43,353 bases of DNA from Gemmatimonadota bacterium. Lineage in GTDB: Bacteria; Gemmatimonadota; Gemmatimonadetes; Gemmatimonadales; Gemmatimonadaceae. Made by a program: the position numbers and the translations under genes. The stretch spans positions 1-43,353 of the forward strand of contig QHVE01000021.1 of NCBI GenBank assembly GCA_003223455.1. The letters are read 5' to 3'. Below the pieces are notes generated by a model. The model ran no database searches, was not told the origin of the DNA, and saw only the letters and a list, made by a program, of their open reading frames with translations. Below are positions 1 through 7,109 of this stretch, piece after piece (position 1 is the stretch's first letter; every line of letters starts with the position of its first letter).

Positions 1-1
1 C

Positions 2-139
2 CCGAAGACCGCCGAGAGCCCGACGATGCCCGAGGCGGCGCAGAAGGCCGTGCCGCGAGCGCGAGTGATGTCGCTTTCGGCGATCACGCGCTTCGTCACG
101 TCGCTGCCGGCGGGGCAGCCCGAGCGGGAGCACGCATGA
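2..139 (+). CDS. C-terminal end of an unidentified protein (5' truncated)
   Basis: An open frame with no stop runs from the window edge to a TGA at 137-139 and overlaps the next gene's ATG in an ATGA arrangement. Third codon positions are almost all G or C in this frame, unlike the other two forward frames, which supports coding. The 45 visible residues (ending PAGQPEREHA) carry no motif I recognise. The tight overlap with a sensor kinase suggests a signalling partner, but that is inference only. Confidence 0.5.
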   Translation, partial: PKTAESPTMPEAAQKAVPRARVMSLSAITRFVTSLPAGQPEREHA

Positions 140-1914
140 GCACGGGCGCGACTCCGCTGTCCCGCCGTGAGCAGCCCACGCCGGCGAGCGCTCCGTCGCA
201 GAGCACGGAGCCCGGCCCCGGGCCCGTCGAGATCCTGCTCGTCGACGATCGGCCGGAGAACCTGCTCGCGCTGGAGGCGATCCTCGAGCCGCTCGGCCAG
301 ACGCTGATCCGGGCGCACTCGGGGGACGAGGCGCTGCGCAAGCTCCTCCTCCACGACTTCGCCGTCATCCTGCTCGACGTTCAGATGCCGGGGATCAACG
401 GCTTCGAGACCGCGCGGCTGATCAAGTCGCGCGAGCGCACGAAGTACATCCCGATCATCTTCCTCACGGCGATCAGCAAGGACGAGCAGTACGTCTTCCA
501 GGGCTACTCGGTCGGCGCGGTGGACTACCTGGCGAAGCCGTTCCAGCCGGACATCCTGCGCTCGAAGGTCAGCGTCTTCGTCGATCTGTATCTCAAGCAG
601 AAGCAGCTCTCGGAGCAGCAGGTGCTGCTGCGCGCGAGCGAGGTTCGCGAGCTCGAGCTCAAGCACATGCTCGAGATGACCGAATCGGAGGCGCGCTTCT
701 CCGAGATCGTCGGTTCGGCGATGGACGCGATCATCGTGTTCGACACCGACGGGCGCATCTCGCTGTTCAATAGGGCGGCCGAGCGCATGTTCGGATGGCC
801 GGCCGGCGACGCGGTGGGGCGCGACGTGCGCATGCTGCTCCCGGAGCCGCTGCGGCAGGAGTCGCTCGACCGGGTGTGCCAGGCGTCGGACACGGTGTCG
901 AGCGGGGCGGAGACGACGCCGTCGGAGCACATCCTGTCGCTCACCGGGCTCCGCGCCGGCGGCGAGGAGTTCCCGATCGAGGCGACGGCGAGCTGCCTCG
1001 ACGTGCGCGGCCGCCGCACATACACGCTCATCGTGCGCGACATCTCCGAGCGGAAGCGTGCCGAAGCGGAGCTTCAGGCGCAAGCCAAGTCGCTGGAGAA
1101 GGCGATGATGGACCTCAAGGGGCTCAACGACGAGCTGGCCGACCGCCAGGCGGAGCTCGAGCGCGCCATGGCGGCGCGCAGCCGGTTCTACGCCTCGATG
1201 AGCCACGAGCTGCGCACCCCGATCAACGCGGTGCTCGGCTACAGCACGCTGCTGCTCGAGAACATCTATGGTCCGCTCAACGAGAAGCAGGCCGAGGGGA
1301 TCACGCGCACCCACAAGGCAGCCAAGCATCTGCTCGAGCTCGTGAACGACGTGCTCGATCTATCGAAGATCGAGGCGGGGAAGATCGACCTGCGGCTTCA
1401 GCCGGTGTACTTCCCGGCGCTGATCGAAGATCTGTTCGTGACGGTGCGTCCGCTGGCCGACCAGTACGGCTCGCAGCTCTCGCTCGAGCACGACGGGGAG
1501 CCGGTGAAGGTGATCAGCGATCCGCGTCGGTTGCGGCAGATCCTGCTCAACCTCCTCTCGAACGCGATCAAGTTCGGGAAGGGAAAGCCGATCCGTGTCG
1601 GCTCGCGTCCGCGCGATGACGGCGGCGTCGTGATCGAGGTGACGGATCAGGGCGACGGGATCGCACCGGCAGATCAGGAGAAGATCTTCGACGAGTTCGT
1701 GCAGCTCGGGAAGACGCAGCTCACCGAGGGCACCGGACTCGGGCTGCCGATCTCGCGCCGGCTGGCGGAGATGCTGCAGGGCGGGCTCGAGGTGGAATCG
1801 AAAGCGGGCACCGGCAGCACGTTCCGACTGACCCTGCCTGCGACGTCGGACGGACCGGTGACGCGCGTGCCGAAGCACGCGGAATCGAGCGACGTGGCGC
1901 ACATCGCGCGCTGA
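136..1914 (+). CDS. Receiver-PAS-histidine kinase (hybrid sensor kinase, N-terminal receiver)
   Basis: A 592-residue cytoplasmic signalling protein with no membrane segment. Residues about 31-150 form a receiver domain: acidic pair D37/D38, phosphoacceptor D81 in LLDVQMPG, and a K-P switch in YLAKPF. Residues about 187-305 are a PAS domain (FSEIVGSAMDAII ... IVRDISERK). A coiled linker leads to the HisKA helix with SHELRTP (phospho-His357). The HATPase has an N box near 468 (LLNLLSNAIKFG), a DQGDGI G1 box near 504 and GTGLGLPIS near 533. A receiver ahead of the kinase fits a protein controlled by phosphorylation from another kinase, or one that autophosphorylates its own receiver. It overlaps the upstream gene by 4 bases, so the two are probably co-translated. 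The specific signal cannot be read from sequence. Confidence 0.93.
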   Translation: MSTGATPLSRREQPTPASAPSQSTEPGPGPVEILLVDDRPENLLALEAILEPLGQTLIRAHSGDEALRKLLLHDFAVILLDVQMPGINGFETARLIKSRERTKYIPIIFLTAISKDEQYVFQGYSVGAVDYLAKPFQPDILRSKVSVFVDLYLKQKQLSEQQVLLRASEVRELELKHMLEMTESEARFSEIVGSAMDAIIVFDTDGRISLFNRAAERMFGWPAGDAVGRDVRMLLPEPLRQESLDRVCQASDTVSSGAETTPSEHILSLTGLRAGGEEFPIEATASCLDVRGRRTYTLIVRDISERKRAEAELQAQAKSLEKAMMDLKGLNDELADRQAELERAMAARSRFYASMSHELRTPINAVLGYSTLLLENIYGPLNEKQAEGITRTHKAAKHLLELVNDVLDLSKIEAGKIDLRLQPVYFPALIEDLFVTVRPLADQYGSQLSLEHDGEPVKVISDPRRLRQILLNLLSNAIKFGKGKPIRVGSRPRDDGGVVIEVTDQGDGIAPADQEKIFDEFVQLGKTQLTEGTGLGLPISRRLAEMLQGGLEVESKAGTGSTFRLTLPATSDGPVTRVPKHAESSDVAHIAR

Positions 1915-2053
1915 TTCTCGCGCTTGACGATGGCGTGCGACGCGCACACAATGTTCTCCACTCGAGAACGGCGCGCGCCGAGCCTGTCGCTTGGTGATCG
2001 TCGTCACGTCGTCGCGCCGTCGCGTGATTCGCACCGAGATCGACCGTGCGCTC

Positions 2054-2082
2054 TGAACTTCCGTGGCCCAACGCGGTATATT
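2054..2082 (+). promoter_or_regulatory. Candidate promoter of the pseudo-receiver gene
   Basis: A TATATT -10 box lies at 2077-2082, only 5 bases before the ATG at 2088. A weak -35 (TGAACT, 2054-2059) lies 17 bases upstream of it. The expected transcription start falls at or next to the ATG, so a leaderless transcript is likely. The -35 match is poor, so confidence is modest. Confidence 0.4.
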
Positions 2083-2087
2083 CTGGC

Positions 2088-2507
2088 ATGCGTCTGCTCT
2101 GCGTGGGGCGCCACGCCTTCCTCAGCGAGCACCTGTGCCGCTACTTCAGAGGGCTGGGTGCCGACTGTACGGCCGCGGTGGGCGCTTCGGAGGCGCTCCG
2201 CATCGCCACCGAATACGAACCGCACGTGATCGTCTGCGATTGTGATCTCATCACTCCCGCGTTGCTCGACGAGTGGGCGGTGGAGGCGCGAATGGCCGAC
2301 GTGCCGCTGCTCGCCGTGAGTTTGACACGCCGACCCGAGGAGCTGCCGCCGGTCGAGCTGCTGGGGGTTGCCGGTGTGCTGTACCTGCCGACCCTCGATC
2401 GCTCCCAGGTGCTCGCGTTGCTCGCTGGTGCGCATCGCCGGCGCGGTGTGGTACCACCGGTCGGCTGGACGCCACCGCTGCCGTCGCACTCCGTCTCCGC
2501 ACGCTGA
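2088..2507 (+). CDS. Small pseudo-receiver domain protein
   Basis: A 139-residue stand-alone receiver-like fold. It begins MRLLCVGRHAF and keeps the likely phosphoacceptor position D51 in IVCDCDL. The usual acidic pair at the end of strand 1 is replaced by R8/H9, and the conserved Lys-Pro near the C terminus is absent (YLPTLD instead). Magnesium-dependent phosphorylation is therefore doubtful, and it may act as a phosphorylation-independent adaptor. The start at 2088 was chosen over an upstream in-frame GTG (2046) because the domain begins there and a -10 box sits directly in front. It lies between two histidine kinase genes, which suggests a role in their signalling; this is inference. Confidence 0.75.
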   Translation: MRLLCVGRHAFLSEHLCRYFRGLGADCTAAVGASEALRIATEYEPHVIVCDCDLITPALLDEWAVEARMADVPLLAVSLTRRPEELPPVELLGVAGVLYLPTLDRSQVLALLAGAHRRRGVVPPVGWTPPLPSHSVSAR

Positions 2508-2601
2508 GCGGCGCGGCGAACCGGTGCCAGCACGTCGGAGCGGCGGATTCAGCGCCCTGAGCGCAAGCGCGACCCAGCGCGACCTCTCCCTCGTCGAAGA
2601 G

Positions 2602-4131
2602 ATGTCATCGGCCACGTCGCCCCACGGGGCGCTCGACTCGCTGGACACGGGCGTGCTGATGCTGAATCACGAGCTGCGCGTGACGTACGCGAACGCGCGG
2701 TGGACCGCGTGGCGGGGCGCGCCGATCCCGACGGGGGCGTTGCTCTCGTCGCTCGTCGATCTCGCCGCCGGCGAGTCGCTCGTGGCGCTCAGGGCGACGC
2801 TCGCCGACGGCGAGACGCGGAACGCCCACTTCACGCTCAAGACGGCGCACGCGGACACGGCGGCCCGGTTCATCGGCTGCACGGTGCGGCGCATCGGTAC
2901 GGGACTCGTGCTCGAGGCGCGCGGTGAGGTGGACGACGACCGGATGCCGCTGAACGACGTCGCCCGCCGGCTGGCGGAAGTGGTGGACATGGCCGAGGTG
3001 CTGCGCACGCTGTGCGAGATCGCGGCGCGGCAGTGCCATGGCACCGGCGCCGCGGTGCTCCACATGAGGGGAAAGCTCGGCGAAGTGGTGGCGGCGGTCG
3101 GCAACGTGGTGCCGGCGCGCGGGCGCTGCTTCGAGCTCGAAGGCTCGATGCTCGAGGAGGCGCTCGAACTCGGCGACGTCGTGCAGGAGGAGAACTTCAG
3201 CGACTCGGGTCGCCCGCTCATGCGCGTCGTTCCCGAGCTGACGCTCGGGCCGATGCTCGTCGCACCGCTGCGCGCTCACGGCGAGATGCTCGGCATGCTC
3301 GCGGTGACGCGTGGTACCGCGGGGATGGCGTTCACTCCCCGCGACCGGGCGCGGCTGCGCGTGCTGGCCGATCACGCCGCGCTCGCCGTGCACAAGTCGC
3401 TGCTTCTCCAGCAGGCGCAGAGCGCCGACCGCGCGAAGGGACGGTTCCTGGCGACGATGAGCCACGAGCTGCGCACGCCGCTCACCGCGCTGGCGGGTTA
3501 CGGGGAGCTGCTCGCTGACCAGGTGATCGGTCCGATGAGCGAGCCCCAGCTCGACATCCTGGAGCGCATGCGGTCGGTGACGACGCATCTGTCGGCGATG
3601 ATCGAGGAGATCCTCGCCTTCACGAGCCTGGAGGAAGGGCGGGAGATGGTGCGCCCGAGCGAGTTCCTCGCCGAGGATCTCGTGCGGTCGGCATTCGCCG
3701 TGGTGGAGCCGATGGCCGAGCAGCGCGGCATCGCGCTCGAGCTGAAGCTCCAGGCGACGTCAGTGCGGATGACGAGCGACATCGACAAGGCGCGGCAGAT
3801 CCTCGTCAATCTGCTCGGCAACGCGGTGAAATTCACCGATCGCGGTCGGGTGACGCTTCGACTCGCCAGGGCGAGTACCTCGGTGCGGATCGACGTCTCC
3901 GATACCGGGATCGGCATCTCCGCCGACGAACTGCCCCGTCTGTTCCGCCCCTTCGCCCAGGTGGACACGGGGCTGACGCGACGCCACGGTGGCACCGGAC
4001 TCGGGCTCTACATCTCTCGCCGCCTCGCCACGATGCTCGGCGGGCACATCGAGGTCGCGAGCGAACCGGGAATCGGGTCGACGTTCAGTGTCGTGCTGCC
4101 GCTGGAATGGCACGGACCCGAGCTGCGGTGA
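2602..4131 (+). CDS. PAS/GAF-containing histidine kinase
   Basis: A soluble sensor kinase of 509 residues from the chosen ATG. An N-terminal PAS-like segment (LNHELRVTYANARWTAW) is followed by a GAF-like domain (about 120-265; DMAEVLRTLCEIA ... LAVTRG). HisKA has MSHELRTPL with phospho-His288. The HATPase has an N box (LVNLLGNAVKFTD), DTGIGIS and GTGLGLYIS. The frame stays open further upstream (to 2368), but that part overlaps the preceding gene and has low-complexity Arg/Ser/Pro composition unlike a real N terminus. ATG 2602 is preceded by a GAAGAG-like ribosome site; GTG 2524 is the main alternative. No receiver is fused to it, so its partner is probably elsewhere or is the neighbouring pseudo-receiver. 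Confidence 0.88.
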   Translation: MSSATSPHGALDSLDTGVLMLNHELRVTYANARWTAWRGAPIPTGALLSSLVDLAAGESLVALRATLADGETRNAHFTLKTAHADTAARFIGCTVRRIGTGLVLEARGEVDDDRMPLNDVARRLAEVVDMAEVLRTLCEIAARQCHGTGAAVLHMRGKLGEVVAAVGNVVPARGRCFELEGSMLEEALELGDVVQEENFSDSGRPLMRVVPELTLGPMLVAPLRAHGEMLGMLAVTRGTAGMAFTPRDRARLRVLADHAALAVHKSLLLQQAQSADRAKGRFLATMSHELRTPLTALAGYGELLADQVIGPMSEPQLDILERMRSVTTHLSAMIEEILAFTSLEEGREMVRPSEFLAEDLVRSAFAVVEPMAEQRGIALELKLQATSVRMTSDIDKARQILVNLLGNAVKFTDRGRVTLRLARASTSVRIDVSDTGIGISADELPRLFRPFAQVDTGLTRRHGGTGLGLYISRRLATMLGGHIEVASEPGIGSTFSVVLPLEWHGPELR

Positions 4132-4310
4132 GTTGGAGAGTTGGATAGTTAGTGAGTGAGTCGGTGAACCAGTGAACGGAACGGCCCTGGTGACAACCGG
4201 CATGGAAGCCCTATTGAGGGATCTCCACGCTGGTTCGTGGCCAGGGCCGTTCAACTCACCAATCAACCGACCAGCTCACCAACTCACCAACCAACCAACT
4301 CACCAGCGAT
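4129..4310 (+). repeat. Snap-back element: TGAGTTGG-type flanks around a long hairpin core
   Basis: The stretch between the kinase stop codon and sucA is an imperfect inverted repeat. The left flank begins in the stop codon and consists of degenerate 8-base TGAGTTGG units. The right flank (about 4252-4310) consists of the complement (CCAACTCA-like units). The core has a perfect 12-bp arm pair, GAACGGCCCTGG at 4179-4190 and its complement at 4241-4252. An inner near-match pair (4195-4205 with 4225-4235, 9 of 11 bases) and a small CCCT/AGGG hairpin lie inside it. The whole 4179-4252 core can fold almost completely. A sister repeat of the same 8-base unit is at 21029-21070. It carries no gene. 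Confidence 0.75.
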
Positions 4311-4341
4311 CCACCGCCTGCCTTCCCACGGCGTCGACCGC

Positions 4342-4347
4342 TAATTT
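4342..4347 (+). promoter_or_regulatory. Candidate -10 box (TAATTT) for sucA
   Basis: TAATTT lies 8 bases before the sucA ATG, and an AGGGA ribosome site overlaps the remaining space. A weak -35 (CTGCCT, 4318-4323) is 18 bases upstream. The same TAATTT box in a similar position precedes the esterase gene at 18972. Confidence 0.3.
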
Positions 4348-4355
4348 CAGGGAAT

Positions 4356-7109
4356 ATGAGCACCTTCCCTCCGACGACGACCGTCTTCAACGACGGCTAC
4401 ATCGCCGAGACGTACGAGGCCTACCGTCGTGATCCGTCGTCGGTGGACGAGTCCTGGCGACAATTCTTCCGCACCGCCGAATCGCTCGCCGGGATCACGG
4501 GCGCCACGCCCGCGGGCAGCGATCCGGCGCTCCTCCGCAAGACCGCCGGCGCAGCGGCGCTGATCGACGCGATCCGCCACTACGGCCATCTCGCCGTGCA
4601 GCTCGATCCGCTCGGCACCAAGCCGCCCGGCGCGGTGGAGCTGACGCCGGAGTTCCACGGCATCACCGAGCAGGAGCTGGCCGACGTGCCGGCGAGTGCG
4701 CTCGGCTATCAGTCGGGAACGGCGGCGGACGTCGTGCGCGCGTTGCGCGGGGTGTACTGCGGGAAGATCGGTCTCGAGTTCGTGCATCTCGGGAACGAGG
4801 AGGAGCGCCTCTGGTTCCGTCGCACGATGGAAGAAGGCGCGCTCACGCGGCCGCTGAGCCTCGACGAGAAGCTCGCCGTGCTGCGCCGGCTCACCGAGGT
4901 CGATGGCCTCGAGCGATTCCTGCAGCGCGCGTATCTCGGCTACAAGCGGTTCTCGATCGAGGGGACCGACGTGCTGGTCCCGATGATCGACGAGGCGATC
5001 GCGCGCGGGGCGCAGGGGGGCGCACGCCAGGTCGTGATGGGGATGGCGCACCGCGGACGTCTCAACGTGCTGACCCACGTGATGGGGATGAGCTACGTCG
5101 AGATGTTCGGAGAGTTCGAGGGACGGCAGGGAGAGACGAGCGCCGACAGCAGCACGGGCGACGTGAAGTACCACCTGGGCTACGAGGGAGAGCGGAAGGT
5201 CGGCGCTACGACGATCAAGTTGGAGCTCGCGCCGAATCCCAGTCATCTCGAGGTGGTGAACCCCGTGATGTCGGGAATGGCGCGCGCCTACCAGCGGATG
5301 GCCGGCGCCCAGGACGGCCGAAACGAGCGGCTCGTGCTGCCGATCTGCATCCACGGCGACGCGGCGTTCCCGGGTGAGGGCGTGGTGCCGGAGACGTTCA
5401 ATCTCTCGCGGCTGCGCGGCTATCGGGTGGGCGGTACGCTGCACATCATCGTCAACAACCAGGTCGGCTTCACGACCGATCCGATCGACGCGCGCTCGAC
5501 GCACTACGCCAGCGATCCGGCGAAGGGGTTCGAGGTGCCCGTGCTGCACGTGAACGCCGACGACGCGGACGCATGCATCGCCGCAGTGCGGCTCGCAGTG
5601 GCGTACCGCGACCAGTTCGCCCAGGACGTGCTGATCGACGTCGTGGGCTACCGGCGCTGGGGACACAACGAGACCGACGAGCCGGCGTTCACGCAGCCGA
5701 AGCTGTACGAGCTGGTGAAGCAGCACCCGACGCCGCGGCAGGTGTGGGGCGCGCGGCTGGTCAGCGAAGGGATCGTCAGCGACGCACAGGTCGCGGCGAT
5801 CGACAAGGAGTTCGCCGACAAGATCACGGCGGTCTACCACGAGATGAAGGCCACCCCGGAAGAGTCGACCGATGCCCAGCGGTCGGCTCCGAGTGCGCCC
5901 GCGCCCGATCCCGCGACGGCGGTGCAGGGCGAGACGCTGGAGTCGATCAACACGCGGCTGCTCGAATGGCCGCAGGGGTTCAAGGTCCATTCGCGCCTCG
6001 CGAAGACGCTCGAGCGCCGGCGCGACGCGCTCCACACCGGCGCCATCGACTGGGGGCACGCCGAGGCGCTCGCCTTCGGCTCGCTCCTGCTCGACGGGAT
6101 CAACGTGCGCCTCAGCGGCCAGGACGCCGAACGCGGTACCTTCGCGCACCGTCACGCCGTCGTACACGACGTCGAGACGGGAGTGACGCACACGCCGCTC
6201 GCCACGCTGCCGCAGTCGCGTGGTGGCACGTTCGAGATCTACAACAGCCCCCTCTCCGAGACGGCGGTGATGGGGTTCGAGTACGGCTTCTCCACCGCGG
6301 CGCCGCGCGACCTGGTGCTGTGGGAGGCGCAGTACGGCGACTTCGTGAACGTCGCGCAACCGATCATCGACCAGTTCATCTCGGCCGACCGTGCGAAGTG
6401 GGGGCAGCGGAGCGGCCTGGTGCTGCTGCTCCCGCACGGCTACGAGGGAGGCGGTCCGGAGCACTCGAGCGCACGCCTCGAGCGGTTCCTGCAGCTCTGC
6501 GCCGAGCGGAACATGGTCGTGGCGTATCCGTCGACGCCGGGACAGTACTTCCACATCCTGCGCCGGCAGGCGCTGCGCGCCGACCGGCAGCCGCTGGTGC
6601 TGATGCAGCCGAAGAGCCTCCTGCGTCTGCCTGCGGCGGCGTCGCGGCTGGAGGATCTCGCCAACGGCGGGTTCCTGTCGGTGATCGACGACGCGGCGGT
6701 GGCCGATCACCGCGACGAGGTGCGACGTCTGGTGCTCTGCACGGCGAAGATGTACTACGATCTGCTGGCGTCGCGACCGGCGGGCGCGGACGTTGCCCTG
6801 GTGCGCGTCGACGAGCTGTATCCCTGGCCTGGGGACGCCGTGGCGGAGATCGTCGACCAGTACCCGAACCTCGAGGACGTGGTGTGGGCACAGGAGGAGC
6901 CGAAGAACATGGGTGCCTGGAGCTACGTCGCGCCGCAGCTGCGCGTCGCCACGGGGAACATGCTGACGATCCGCTACATCGGGCGCCCGGAACGCGCGAG
7001 CCCTGCCGAGGGTTACTCGAAGGCGCACGAGGAAGAACAGAAGCGCATCGTGGCCGAGGTGCTCAACCCCGCGCCGACCAGCGCAAAACGAAAGACCTCC
7101 AAGGTATGA
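4356..7109 (+). CDS. sucA: 2-oxoglutarate dehydrogenase E1 component
   Basis: Thiamine-diphosphate-dependent E1 subunit of the 2-oxoglutarate dehydrogenase complex (TCA cycle): it decarboxylates 2-oxoglutarate and transfers succinyl to the lipoyl group of E2. At 917 residues it is close to the usual length (about 930). The N-terminal E1 signature (FNDGYIAETYEAYRRDPSSV) is intact. The TPP-binding half carries MAHRGRLNVL, HGDAAFPGEG, VNNQVGFTT and GYRRWGHNETDEPAFTQP. The pyrimidine-binding half carries GQDAERGTFAHRHAV, and the C terminus has the expected VWAQEEPKNMGAW. AGGGA lies just before the ATG. No E2 (sucB) or E3 follows; instead the stop overlaps a PIG-L gene by 4 bases, an unusual context. 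Confidence 0.96.
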   Translation: MSTFPPTTTVFNDGYIAETYEAYRRDPSSVDESWRQFFRTAESLAGITGATPAGSDPALLRKTAGAAALIDAIRHYGHLAVQLDPLGTKPPGAVELTPEFHGITEQELADVPASALGYQSGTAADVVRALRGVYCGKIGLEFVHLGNEEERLWFRRTMEEGALTRPLSLDEKLAVLRRLTEVDGLERFLQRAYLGYKRFSIEGTDVLVPMIDEAIARGAQGGARQVVMGMAHRGRLNVLTHVMGMSYVEMFGEFEGRQGETSADSSTGDVKYHLGYEGERKVGATTIKLELAPNPSHLEVVNPVMSGMARAYQRMAGAQDGRNERLVLPICIHGDAAFPGEGVVPETFNLSRLRGYRVGGTLHIIVNNQVGFTTDPIDARSTHYASDPAKGFEVPVLHVNADDADACIAAVRLAVAYRDQFAQDVLIDVVGYRRWGHNETDEPAFTQPKLYELVKQHPTPRQVWGARLVSEGIVSDAQVAAIDKEFADKITAVYHEMKATPEESTDAQRSAPSAPAPDPATAVQGETLESINTRLLEWPQGFKVHSRLAKTLERRRDALHTGAIDWGHAEALAFGSLLLDGINVRLSGQDAERGTFAHRHAVVHDVETGVTHTPLATLPQSRGGTFEIYNSPLSETAVMGFEYGFSTAAPRDLVLWEAQYGDFVNVAQPIIDQFISADRAKWGQRSGLVLLLPHGYEGGGPEHSSARLERFLQLCAERNMVVAYPSTPGQYFHILRRQALRADRQPLVLMQPKSLLRLPAAASRLEDLANGGFLSVIDDAAVADHRDEVRRLVLCTAKMYYDLLASRPAGADVALVRVDELYPWPGDAVAEIVDQYPNLEDVVWAQEEPKNMGAWSYVAPQLRVATGNMLTIRYIGRPERASPAEGYSKAHEEEQKRIVAEVLNPAPTSAKRKTSKV

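Noticed and set aside
4347-7028. 893-codon open frame on the minus strand opposite sucA
   Set aside because: Arg/His/Leu-rich translation without any domain, antisense to a clearly conserved enzyme; a typical high-GC shadow.
5573-7105. Upstream extension of the PIG-L frame inside sucA
   Set aside because: The extension is Arg/Ala/Gly-rich and out of phase with sucA; the signal peptide starts at 7106.
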